From the NCBI RefSeq assembly GCF_021311115.1, contig NZ_JAJTNP010000003.1, positions 401,483 to 465,482 on the forward strand: a stretch of 64,000 nucleotides of DNA, in the 5' to 3' direction. The position numbers and the translations under genes are program-made. The notes under the pieces are model-generated. The model saw nothing but the letters and a program-made list of their open reading frames with translations. It was not told where the DNA came from and did not search any database. This DNA comes from Chryseobacterium gwangjuense. GTDB taxonomy: Bacteria > Bacteroidota > Bacteroidia > Flavobacteriales > Weeksellaceae. Positions 1-7,424 of this stretch are shown here, in pieces (within the stretch, counting starts at the first letter, position 1; each line of letters starts with the position of its first letter).

Positions 1-1
1 T

Positions 2-580
2 GCTGAACAAATACAACCTGTTGTTTCAACGGATATTCCTGCTGCAAAACCTCAGGAAGAAATTAAAATTCAGGGAAATAGTAATTGGAAGGCATTTGCG
101 ATGGCGGCTTCAGTATTGTTTTTAGTAAGTGTTGCCGGAAATCTTTTCTGGATGAATAACCAATCTAAAACCAGAGCAGAAATTGCAAAAATGCAGACTG
201 AGAAAAAAACTCAGGATGTTGTTCTACAGAAAATGAATCAGAAAATGGAAATGATTTCCAATCCTGATATGAAAATGGTAATGCTGAAAGGGGTAGAAAA
301 ACACACAGATTCCAAAGCAATGGTTTTCTGGAATACCAAAACAAAAGAAGTATACCTGAATGCTGAAAGTTTACCAAAAGCTCCTGAAGGAATGCAATAT
401 CAGCTGTGGGCAATCGCAGACGGAAAACCAGTGAATGCAGGAATGTATACAGAAGAGAAAGACAGTAAAATTGTACTTGCTAATATTCCTAAAGCTCAGG
501 CTTTCGCTATTACATTAGAAAAGCAGGGTGGGAGTGATGTTCCTACTATGGAAAATATGTATGTGATGGGTGGAGTTTAA
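2..580 (+). CDS. Anti-sigma factor, RskA-type C-terminal domain (5' truncated by window)
   Basis: The reading frame is open from the first bases of the window, so the N-terminal part of the gene lies outside; the ATG at 101 is internal. What remains has a Pro/Glu-rich linker, one membrane-spanning segment (around AASVLFLVSVAGNLFW), a charged coiled stretch and a C-terminal domain with the YQLWAIADGKPVNAG and FAITLEKQGGSDVPT signatures of the RskA (anti-sigma-K) family. Such proteins hold an ECF sigma factor at the membrane through a cytosolic N-terminal domain; that domain and the partner sigma gene would lie to the left. The gene ends at a strong terminator just before the island. The family call is good; the cognate sigma factor is unknown. 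Confidence 0.85.
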   Translation, partial: AEQIQPVVSTDIPAAKPQEEIKIQGNSNWKAFAMAASVLFLVSVAGNLFWMNNQSKTRAEIAKMQTEKKTQDVVLQKMNQKMEMISNPDMKMVMLKGVEKHTDSKAMVFWNTKTKEVYLNAESLPKAPEGMQYQLWAIADGKPVNAGMYTEEKDSKIVLANIPKAQAFAITLEKQGGSDVPTMENMYVMGGV

Positions 581-620
581 AAGGGATTGTAGAGTTTACA
601 GAAAGAATATAAAAATAAAA

Positions 621-647
621 AACCTCTGAGAAATCAGAGGTTTTTTT
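621..647. terminator. Bidirectional terminator at the left island boundary
   Basis: A hairpin with stem CCTCTGA/TCAGAGG and loop GAAA, flanked by A and T runs, follows the anti-sigma gene. A near-identical hairpin sits at the same distance from the att core at the other end of the island (21971-22006). It was probably the original terminator of the tRNA-Leu gene before integration. Confidence 0.8.
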
Positions 648-660
648 GTACCCAGGACCG
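648..660 (+). repeat. attL core
   Basis: The sequence GTACCCAGGACCG is identical to the tRNA-Leu 3' end at 22007-22019. It has no tRNA context here, as expected for the displaced end of the target after site-specific integration. Confidence 0.85.
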
Positions 661-719
661 AACTACCGTATATTTTTATTTAATTTTAATGTTCTTAAAC
701 TATCTAAATATCAGTATAT

Positions 720-752
720 TTGAATAGTGTAGAATTTTGAAATATAATTTTG
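720..752 (+). promoter_or_regulatory. Candidate integrase promoter
   Basis: TAATTTTG at 745-752 matches the Bacteroidota -7 box TAnnTTTG. A TTG at 720-722 lies 22 nt upstream, within the usual range for the -33 element. The integrase ATG is about 80 nt downstream. Confidence 0.45.
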
Positions 753-784
753 TCTGATCTTTCATTCATTTAATTTCAAAATAA

Positions 785-803
785 ACCACCTTTTTAGCCA
801 CCC
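785..803 (+). repeat. CCACC-type paired repeat near the left end (possible integrase arm site)
   Basis: Two CCACC motifs spaced 12 bp apart (CCACC-TTTTT-AG-CCACCC). The same arrangement in the same orientation occurs near the right end (21943-21960), and degenerate at 17918-17936. The placement suggests recombinase arm-type or accessory-factor sites; this is inference. Confidence 0.4.
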
Positions 804-833
804 TTTAATTTGTTTAATCTAGGTTTAATTGAA

Positions 834-2057
834 ATGAAAGTAAGTTTTGAATTAAGAAAAGAGAAAATTAATGCAAATGGATTAATACCTGTCCAGTTTG
901 TTGTTAGAGCTGAAGGAGAAAGAATAAGGAAAAATGTAGGTGTTTCGGTACTAGAAAAATATTGGAGCGGTTCCAGAGTTAAACCGAACGCTAAAAAAGA
1001 ACCAAGTAATAATTATCAATTTTTGAATGATAAACTTCAGAAAGCTGAAGAGAAAATCAATGATATTTTTTTCTTTTTCCGGGCAAATAAGCTAGAGTTC
1101 TCCAAAGAACTATTCCTTAAGAAATATGATAGCGAAGAAGAAATTAAAACTGCTCATTTTGACTTCTTTGATTGTTTTAAAGAATTTATTGAAAGTGGAA
1201 AACTTTCAAAAGCCTACAATACAACAAAAGCCCAAAATACGGTTAAAAACTTTCTTGAAGAATTTCAAAATGACAAAAATTTCAAAATTGAATTCGACAG
1301 AATTGACGACTATTTTTTTGAAGAATTATCAAAATATTGTTTTTTTGAAAAGGAGATTAAAAATAACTACTTCGCTAAAATTATTGCTGTAATTAAAACA
1401 ATGCTTCGATGGAGTATTAAAAAAGGCTATAACGAAAACCGCAAATTCGAAGATTTCAAAGCTTCAGAACATGATATCGATATCGTTTATCTGACTTTTG
1501 ACGAACTGATGATTCTTTATAATAAAGAATTTGAAAGTGAGCGAATAAACCATGTAAGAGATTTTTATTGTATGGGATGTTTTACAGGATTAAGATTTTC
1601 CGATCTTTCAAAGCTTCACCTGGCAAATATTTCTGAAGAACATATTATACTATCAATCCAAAAAACGAAAACTCAAAATCATGCTATTAAACTTAATAAA
1701 TACGCAAAAGAGATTTTGAATAAATATAAAGGTACTATTTACGAGCCATTACCTCATATTTCATCTCAAAAATTCAATGAATACATAAAAGAATGTTGTG
1801 AGAAAGCAGATCTAACGCAACCTTTCACAATACACTGGTTTGTTGGCAATCAAAAAAAATCATTGACCAAGCCAAAATGTAGATTTATTACAAGTCATAC
1901 AGCCAGGAAAACATTTATCACAAACTCTCTTTTATTAGGAATGGAGCCGAAAGCAATTAAGAAAATAGCTAATATTAAAAAAGATGCTGTCTTAGATAAA
2001 TATATGAAGGTTACAGAAGCATTTACTGATGATCAAATGGATAAAGCTTGGAAATAA
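834..2057 (+). CDS. Tyrosine recombinase / integrase
   Basis: A 407-residue site-specific recombinase that should integrate and excise the island at the tRNA-Leu end. The N-terminus (MKVSFELRKEKINANGL) is the Arm DNA-binding domain usual in Bacteroidota integrases, followed by a SAM-like core-binding region and a C-terminal catalytic domain. Visible catalytic residues are Arg254 (GLRFSDL), a Lys near 278 (QKTKTQN), His355 and Arg358 (HTARKTF) and Tyr390 (KYMKV). The second His/Trp position is not obvious. I chose the ATG at 834 over an upstream TTG because it starts the Arm domain directly. It lies next to attL and is followed after 3 nt by the next gene. Confidence 0.93.
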   Translation: MKVSFELRKEKINANGLIPVQFVVRAEGERIRKNVGVSVLEKYWSGSRVKPNAKKEPSNNYQFLNDKLQKAEEKINDIFFFFRANKLEFSKELFLKKYDSEEEIKTAHFDFFDCFKEFIESGKLSKAYNTTKAQNTVKNFLEEFQNDKNFKIEFDRIDDYFFEELSKYCFFEKEIKNNYFAKIIAVIKTMLRWSIKKGYNENRKFEDFKASEHDIDIVYLTFDELMILYNKEFESERINHVRDFYCMGCFTGLRFSDLSKLHLANISEEHIILSIQKTKTQNHAIKLNKYAKEILNKYKGTIYEPLPHISSQKFNEYIKECCEKADLTQPFTIHWFVGNQKKSLTKPKCRFITSHTARKTFITNSLLLGMEPKAIKKIANIKKDAVLDKYMKVTEAFTDDQMDKAWK

Positions 2058-2060
2058 GTT

Positions 2061-3080
2061 ATGATAATAAAAATATCGAATTTTAAGAATTTAAAAATTT
2101 CTGACTTTAAAAATCTATTAGATTTTACAGATAAAAATTTCAAAGCAGCATATAAAGAATTAATTAGAATAAGGATTAGTGATAAGACTGATGTTTCAAA
2201 ACTTAAAGAAAAACTTAATAAATTAAGATTATTAGAGTCATTTTATTTATTGAATTTATGTTTACCTTTAAAAGAATATGAAAATATTGATTTTCTGGTT
2301 TCATTATTTTTTCCTGCCGAATACGAAAACTTTAATGATGAAATAACATTGGATTTCAAATCAAAATTTGATGTACTGAAAAAGCAGATTCTTAAGGAAT
2401 CGAGACAAAAGAGCCCTCTATTTAAAAAAGAAGTAGTATTTAAAATGTTCATTTCTGAAAATCTGAAGAACATTGAAGCGCTACATCGAGCATTACTTAA
2501 TATTCAATTATCAGGAATAGAATTAAAAAAAGAATATAGACTTTTATATGAGCTATATGTTTACTTAAATAGATCTATTAATGCCAAAATTCCAAACTTC
2601 GAAGTAAATATTGAGAAATTTAAATGTAAAAACGTACATGAAATTGAATTAGAAATCTTTACACAGTTCTGGAATGAAACTTTTCCAGATCTTCAAAAGA
2701 ATACTTCTAACAAAAGGAATTTTAATCTAATTCTAGCACAATATATTTTTAGAGATTATTTTTTCAATAAAAGAGAAACTTTTGCAATCGACATTATTGC
2801 AAAGAATAATTATCTTCAGATATTTAGAGAACTAGATAAAGAAAACAAATACTGGAAGCACCAACTTTGTTTATATATATATACACTATACTCTATGTCC
2901 TACATAAAAGCAAAGTCTAAAGATGAAATAGTCTATTTTTTAAACCTAATTTTCAAAGGTTTTTATGGATTTTCATTTTCTTCAATTGAGTTAAACATTG
3001 AAAACTATACATATGACTCAACAAGTAGCGAATATAAAAAATGGGAAAAATTTATTAAATCAGTTTTTAATTGCATTTAA
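2061..3080 (+). CDS. Hypothetical island protein, 339 aa
   Basis: Starts 3 nt after the integrase stop, so it is probably cotranscribed with it. The protein is rich in Lys, Ile, Leu, Phe and Asn, predicted mostly helical, without a signal peptide or clear membrane segment. I recognise no domain. Position directly behind an integrase suggests an accessory role in recombination or element maintenance, but that is inference only. Base composition is strongly AT-biased like the surrounding island. Confidence 0.7.
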   Translation: MIIKISNFKNLKISDFKNLLDFTDKNFKAAYKELIRIRISDKTDVSKLKEKLNKLRLLESFYLLNLCLPLKEYENIDFLVSLFFPAEYENFNDEITLDFKSKFDVLKKQILKESRQKSPLFKKEVVFKMFISENLKNIEALHRALLNIQLSGIELKKEYRLLYELYVYLNRSINAKIPNFEVNIEKFKCKNVHEIELEIFTQFWNETFPDLQKNTSNKRNFNLILAQYIFRDYFFNKRETFAIDIIAKNNYLQIFRELDKENKYWKHQLCLYIYTLYSMSYIKAKSKDEIVYFLNLIFKGFYGFSFSSIELNIENYTYDSTSSEYKKWEKFIKSVFNCI

Positions 3081-3178
3081 AGAATTGTAAATCAATATTA
3101 TACAGAAATAAAAAATTACCCCAAAAAAAGCTTGTCATTTTTTCTCAGTTTTACAATGTTAATTTAAAACTAAATAAA

Positions 3179-3457
3179 ATGGCAATACAACTTTATTCCT
3201 ATTCTAAAAATGACTTAGAAAAAGCCGTAGAGATTATCCTCTCTAAAGCAGAAAGTTTCATTATTCCTGGAAAAAAATCAGAAGAACAGCCGGAAGATCT
3301 TATTTCTCAAACTGAAGCTTCAAAATTCTTGCATGTTTCTTTGCCAACAATCATTGACTGGAGAAAGAATAAAGATCTTCCCTACTATAATTTCAGTGGG
3401 AGATTTTACTATTCGAAAAAAGAGCTTCTAGAATACGGTAGAAGAAATCGTAAATAG
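3179..3457 (+). CDS. Excisionase-like MerR/HTH_17 DNA-binding protein
   Basis: A 92-residue protein whose C-terminal half is a winged helix of the excisionase (HTH_17) type: SQTEASKFLHVSLPTIIDW followed by a wing and the YYSKKELLEY segment. Such proteins bind near att sites and direct the integrase towards excision, or act as small regulators in mobile elements. The ATG at 3179 is preferred; a TTG at 3071 would add an unrelated leader overlapping the previous gene. It is followed 11 nt later by a small unknown gene and the rep gene, so it may also regulate replication. Confidence 0.8.
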   Translation: MAIQLYSYSKNDLEKAVEIILSKAESFIIPGKKSEEQPEDLISQTEASKFLHVSLPTIIDWRKNKDLPYYNFSGRFYYSKKELLEYGRRNRK

Positions 3458-3468
3458 TCAAAATTGTA

Positions 3469-3726
3469 ATGAACGAATTACACAAACTGATTAAACAGCT
3501 AGATTCTTTACCTAATAATACAGCCAGGAAAGAATTTTTGAATTCTATTCAAAGAAATCCGGAACTATCAAGACACCATCTTCGGAGATTAGCTTGTAAC
3601 ATTTTGGTGCAGGAAAATTTCGTAGACAAATATTACAGAGAGAATTTTAGTGAAAGGTTAAAGAAATTATTTTCGAAAATAATTTCAATTTTCAAAAGTT
3701 TTTTTGAAGCATTAAAGAGAAATTAA
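3469..3726 (+). CDS. Small hypothetical protein upstream of rep
   Basis: An 85-residue basic protein with no recognisable domain. The N-terminal half (HKLIKQLDSLPNNTARKEF) looks helical; the C-terminus is Phe/Lys-rich and amphipathic. It is placed 11 nt after the excisionase-like gene and 2 nt before the rep gene, so translation is probably coupled with rep. A copy-control or accessory replication role is possible but unsupported by similarity I can recall. Confidence 0.6.
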   Translation: MNELHKLIKQLDSLPNNTARKEFLNSIQRNPELSRHHLRRLACNILVQENFVDKYYRENFSERLKKLFSKIISIFKSFFEALKRN

Positions 3727-3728
3727 AA

Positions 3729-4826
3729 ATGACACATATGGTTTCCGATCAAAGTAGAAAAATTGTTAAAAGAAGCTATGATGGTATTAAGAATGCTGAA
3801 TATATAAAAATAAGTAATCAATTTGCCGATGACTTTTTGTTTCAGGATAATAAAGCAACGGATATACCCATAAATGCATTAAGAATTATTTTCAATATAA
3901 TATCAATTCTGAGAAATGACCAGTTTATGCCTGAAAAGCAGGTAAGACAACTTACTCTTTTTGATGAAGAATTCGAAACTGAAAATAACGTTTTTATCTC
4001 TATGAAAATCAGGAATAAAAAGATTTCAGAAAAAAGATCTAGTAAACAAATTGTTGAAGCATATGAATATCTTACAAAATTCAAAATGGGTTGGTACACA
4101 TCAAAAAATATAGCAGGTAAGGATATTAAAACTTTTGGAGGATTAATCTCTTTACCTAGCTATGAAGAAAGAGGCTATACTTCTTTTTTAATAAGTAGTT
4201 TTTGGCTTAAAAAATTGATTGTCTTAACAGAATATAATCATGTTATGTATAAATTGGTTTATGAAATCAGAAATAACAAACATGTTTTGTTTGCAATATG
4301 GTTATCGAAGATTCCTGAGAACGGTACGACTCTGAAACTTTCGACTTTTAATCAGAAGTTTAATCTCAATTATAAAAATTCAAATGATTTCTGTATTAAG
4401 TTTTTGAAACCAATCAGATTAAACCTTGATAAATTAAAGTATTTATCATTCAATTATAAATACGAAAATGATGCTATTTCAATTATTCCGTATTTAAATA
4501 AAAATAGTAAAGAAGAACTTTTAACGGAGAAAATTAATGATCCTAGGTTTATAAAGCGAAGGATGAGATATTTTAGACAGCGATATTATTTAGAAAATAT
4601 TGACTTAACCAGATTCTTGTATAGTTATTCTAATATTTTAAAAATAAGGCATCAGATTGAAGAAGCTTACAAAAGATTCATTAAAGAAAACAGGATTAGA
4701 GGAAAAACTTCTACCAATATTAAAGGGATTTATTTCCTTCAGAAATTACAAGAATTTCTTATTGAAGTTTACCGGGAATCAGAAACCGGAAAAAGATTTC
4801 CGGATGCATATCCAGTCATCATATAA
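3729..4826 (+). CDS. Plasmid-type replication initiator (Rep_3/RepB family)
   Basis: A 365-residue protein with two winged-helix-like halves typical of Rep_3 initiators. The central region (YKLVYEIRNNKHVLFAIWL followed by the LSTFNQKFNLNY helix and FLKPIRLNLDK) matches the pattern of Bacteroidota RepB proteins. Such proteins bind iterons and open the adjacent origin. Eight direct repeats begin 6 nt after the stop codon, which is strong contextual support. Finding it between integrase and mobilization genes implies that the excised circle can replicate, or descends from a plasmid. Confidence 0.82.
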   Translation: MTHMVSDQSRKIVKRSYDGIKNAEYIKISNQFADDFLFQDNKATDIPINALRIIFNIISILRNDQFMPEKQVRQLTLFDEEFETENNVFISMKIRNKKISEKRSSKQIVEAYEYLTKFKMGWYTSKNIAGKDIKTFGGLISLPSYEERGYTSFLISSFWLKKLIVLTEYNHVMYKLVYEIRNNKHVLFAIWLSKIPENGTTLKLSTFNQKFNLNYKNSNDFCIKFLKPIRLNLDKLKYLSFNYKYENDAISIIPYLNKNSKEELLTEKINDPRFIKRRMRYFRQRYYLENIDLTRFLYSYSNILKIRHQIEEAYKRFIKENRIRGKTSTNIKGIYFLQKLQEFLIEVYRESETGKRFPDAYPVII

Positions 4827-4831
4827 TTTAG

Positions 4832-5115
4832 TTTGCGGTATTGCACTCCTGTGTTTGCGGTATTGCGCTCTCTCCAATTGCGGTATTGCACTCTCTGAAG
4901 TTAAGAAAATGTTAAAATTTTAGTTTTTACCGTCAGCTTTGCGGTATTGCGCTCTTTTCCACATCAAATTTTTAGCTGAAAATTAGCAATTGGGAAAATT
5001 CTTAGTGAATTCACCAATTGTTTGCGGTATTGCGCTCGGACATAATTGATGTTTTTGCGGTATTGCACTCTTGTTTTTGCGGTATTGCACTCCTGTCACT
5101 TGCGGTATTGCACTC
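4832..5115 (+). repeat. Iteron array and candidate replication origin
   Basis: Eight copies of TTTGCGGTATTGCRCTC, all in one orientation, start at 4832, 4854, 4877, 4938, 5021, 5054, 5076 and 5099. Two clusters (4832-4893 and 5054-5115) have 22-23 bp spacing, about two helical turns, so an initiator would bind one DNA face. Between them lie AT-rich DNA, an inverted repeat (CAATTGG/CCAATTG at 4987-5020) and TTTTCCACA at 4955-4963, one mismatch from a DnaA box. Spacers are short and unrelated in length, so this is not a CRISPR. The 4827-5247 stretch holds no gene. Confidence 0.88.
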
Positions 5116-5247
5116 CTGTCATTTTCAACTCAAACGACTACCTGTAAATGGTTTGCGGGAATTACTAAAATATATATTAAAAGTATTTAAAAGTTTTCTT
5201 TTTTATTAAAAGGAATTTTTGCTAATCAAAAAAAAAAAAATGAAAAA

Positions 5248-6138
5248 ATGAAAAATTGTAAACAGGTCAATTCTTGGCAATTGCTAGAAGTTCTCATTTC
5301 TCTAGGACACCTTCCAAAAAAACAAAATGAAAAAGAAGCTTGGTTTCTCAGTCCTTTCGGAATCGAAACTGAAGCATCTTTTAAGCTCGATAAGCGCCAA
5401 AATATTTGGTATTTATACTCAGAAGGCATTGGTGGTAATAACATCGATTTTTTAAAGAAATATTTTAATTATTCAATCAATGAAATTCTCTCCTGGGCAT
5501 CCGAGAAAAGTTTTTCTTCTTTTCATCAGCAGACGGAAATTGAGAAGCCAAATTACAACATTACAGATGTTGCGGAAATTCAGAATTGGAACCTTAAAAA
5601 ATATTTATTTGAAAGAGGTATAAGTCAAAGATCATTCAGATTTTTAAAAGAGATAAAATTTACGATCAATAATAAAAAATTGTATGCTGTTGGATTCGAA
5701 AATTTATCCGGAGGATGGGAACTTAGAAATTCATTTTACAAAGGTTCACTTTTGAAAAAAGATATTTCGATAATTAAAAATGATAGCAATAAAATTGTTG
5801 TTTTTGAAGGTTTTTTGGATGCACTTTCTTATATCGAATTTCAAGAAAAATTGAAAGAAGACATTCTAATTCTGAATTCAATTTCGATGTTAAACAAAGC
5901 CAAAAATTATCTTCAAAACTATTCGGAAATATTACTTTTTCTCGACAATGATCCTGCCGGAAAAAAGACAAAAGATGCACTGTTGTTTTCGTTTTCCAAT
6001 GCAGTAGATTATAGTTTTATATATAAAGATTACAAGGATTTTAATGAGTTTCTCGTGGCTGATAAGGGTGGATTTATCCAGCAAGACGAAACTGGGCAGA
6101 GCCACTGTTTCATCTTGCCCCTTCGGGGAAATAACTGA
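5248..6138 (+). CDS. Toprim-domain primase-like protein
   Basis: A 296-residue DnaG-type primase relative. The N-terminal part follows the CHC2 zinc-binding pattern (SPFGIETEASFKL, then GIGGNNIDFL) but the Cys/His zinc ligands are absent. The C-terminal half is a toprim domain with the conserved Glu in VFEGFLDALSY (about residue 188) and the acidic DND motif in LLFLDNDPAGKKT (233-235), then YKDFNEFL. It probably primes replication of the element at the iteron origin, or of the transferred strand. The second ATG of a run is used because the first is followed at once by a stop. Confidence 0.85.
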   Translation: MKNCKQVNSWQLLEVLISLGHLPKKQNEKEAWFLSPFGIETEASFKLDKRQNIWYLYSEGIGGNNIDFLKKYFNYSINEILSWASEKSFSSFHQQTEIEKPNYNITDVAEIQNWNLKKYLFERGISQRSFRFLKEIKFTINNKKLYAVGFENLSGGWELRNSFYKGSLLKKDISIIKNDSNKIVVFEGFLDALSYIEFQEKLKEDILILNSISMLNKAKNYLQNYSEILLFLDNDPAGKKTKDALLFSFSNAVDYSFIYKDYKDFNEFLVADKGGFIQQDETGQSHCFILPLRGNN

Positions 6139-6174
6139 CCGTCAATGAATTACAATATTTAATCTTTTTAAAAC

Positions 6175-6193
6175 TATATATCAGGGATATATA
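6175..6193. promoter_or_regulatory. Perfect inverted repeat upstream of the mobilization genes
   Basis: TATATATC-AGG-GATATATA, an 8-bp palindrome with a 3-nt spacer, lies in the 106-nt gap before the mobilization operon. It could be part of oriT or an operator of the mob genes. No nick-site consensus is recognised. Confidence 0.3.
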
Positions 6194-6244
6194 AATCTCT
6201 TGAAAAGCCGTATTCATCGAAGTTATTACATATAAATCAATATA

Positions 6245-6661
6245 ATGGAATCTAATAAAAAGCCAAATACAACAATTGCTATTTCTCAACAAGACCTAAA
6301 AAGACTGGAGAGCTTTGTAAGAAAAAAAGGACTTTCGAAGAAAGAATTTATTACAGTTTCATTAGATTTTTTTGAGAGAACCGGACTTGATCCGGTTAAA
6401 CACGAATCTCCAAAAACTGAACTTGAAAAAGTGATAAAAAGAATAGATCAGATTATCGCTTTTATAAAAACTCAGGAGAAAGAAACTATTCGTCCAAGTT
6501 TTGAAGCAATCGTTTCGAGTGAGGAAAGAATTAAAAATGATCTTTCAAAAATTCTGAAAATTGAACATTTTAATGAGTTCATCAGAGGGTTTAATTCTTT
6601 TGCTATGGAAACAAAAAATTCTTTGAAATTATTAAATCAAAGCAATCACAATGAACATTAA
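6245..6661 (+). CDS. BfmA/BtgA-like mobilization accessory protein
   Basis: A 138-residue protein with an N-terminal ribbon-helix-helix-like segment (TTIAISQQDLKRLESFVRKK) and a helical C-terminal part. This organisation and the place directly before a relaxase match the BfmA/BtgA family of Bacteroidota mobilizable elements, which bind oriT and help the relaxase form the relaxosome. The last 11 nt overlap the relaxase start, implying coupled translation. Family assignment is from pattern and context. Confidence 0.72.
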   Translation: MESNKKPNTTIAISQQDLKRLESFVRKKGLSKKEFITVSLDFFERTGLDPVKHESPKTELEKVIKRIDQIIAFIKTQEKETIRPSFEAIVSSEERIKNDLSKILKIEHFNEFIRGFNSFAMETKNSLKLLNQSNHNEH

Positions 6662-7412
6662 AATTCAGGGTGGCGAAAGTGGTAAATATTCAAATTCCGG
6701 AAGTTCATCAAACCTAATTGATTATTTAGAACATGAAGACCTGGAAAGAATGAAGGAGGGGAAACAGGTTGAACATTTTTTTTCTCATTACCAGGATAGA
6801 GTTCCTTCAGCTGAAGTGGTTGAATCGCTTGATAACAATAAACAAAAACTGACAAAAGAAGATGCAAAATTCTTTGTCATTACTGTGAGTCCTTCAGAAA
6901 AAGAATTACAGCAAATTGGCAAAACCTCCCAAGAAAGAAGTGACGCTTTGAAAGATTATGTAAGAAACGAAGTAATGCAGAAGTATGCGGAAAATTTTGG
7001 AAAAGGATTACAGGCTAAAGATATTATGTATTACGCTAAAATTCATCACGAAAGAAACTTGAAAAATAATATTGATATGCATGTTCATATAGTTGTTAGT
7101 AGAAAATCTTTAGATAAAAGAATGAAACTTTCTCCAATGACGAACCATAAAAATACAACGAGAGGACAGGTTAAAGGAGGTTTTGACCGTAAAAATTTTA
7201 TTCAAAAATCCGAAGAAGCTTTTGATAAGAAATTTGCCTTTCAAAGAAACTATAAACAATCTTTTGAATATTGTAATGCGATCAAAAACGGTACAATCGA
7301 AGAAAGAAAAAGAGTAATAGAAACGGCAATAAAGCAGGAATCTTCAAAGCAATTTGAAATTAAAAAAACTATCGAACAAAATAAAAAAAATAACCAGGGC
7401 TTAAGCCTATAA
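6651..7412 (+). CDS. Relaxase, DUF5712-type mobilization protein
   Basis: A 253-residue protein with the layout of small Bacteroidota relaxases. It has an N-terminal NIKIQGGESGKYSNSGSS segment with a conserved Asn/Ser-rich turn, a central IMYYAKIHHERN motif and the HxH metal-binding motif MHVHIVVSRK (His144 and His146), as in HUH nicking enzymes. It should nick oriT and pilot the strand into a helper conjugation channel. The nucleophilic Tyr is not identified with certainty. It overlaps the upstream accessory gene by 11 nt and precedes the coupling-protein gene by 12 nt. Confidence 0.78.
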   Translation: MNIKIQGGESGKYSNSGSSSNLIDYLEHEDLERMKEGKQVEHFFSHYQDRVPSAEVVESLDNNKQKLTKEDAKFFVITVSPSEKELQQIGKTSQERSDALKDYVRNEVMQKYAENFGKGLQAKDIMYYAKIHHERNLKNNIDMHVHIVVSRKSLDKRMKLSPMTNHKNTTRGQVKGGFDRKNFIQKSEEAFDKKFAFQRNYKQSFEYCNAIKNGTIEERKRVIETAIKQESSKQFEIKKTIEQNKKNNQGLSL

Positions 7413-7424
7413 AAAATAATAAAC

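Noticed and set aside
4832..5115. CRISPR array
   Set aside because: Repeats are 17 bp, spacers are 5-66 bp and uneven, no cas genes are near, and a Rep gene precedes them. Iterons explain the pattern.
4657..5209. Two short frames overlapping the iterons (4657-4923, 5018-5209)
   Set aside because: Their translations consist of the repeated iteron sequence and the end of rep in another frame, with no protein-like composition.
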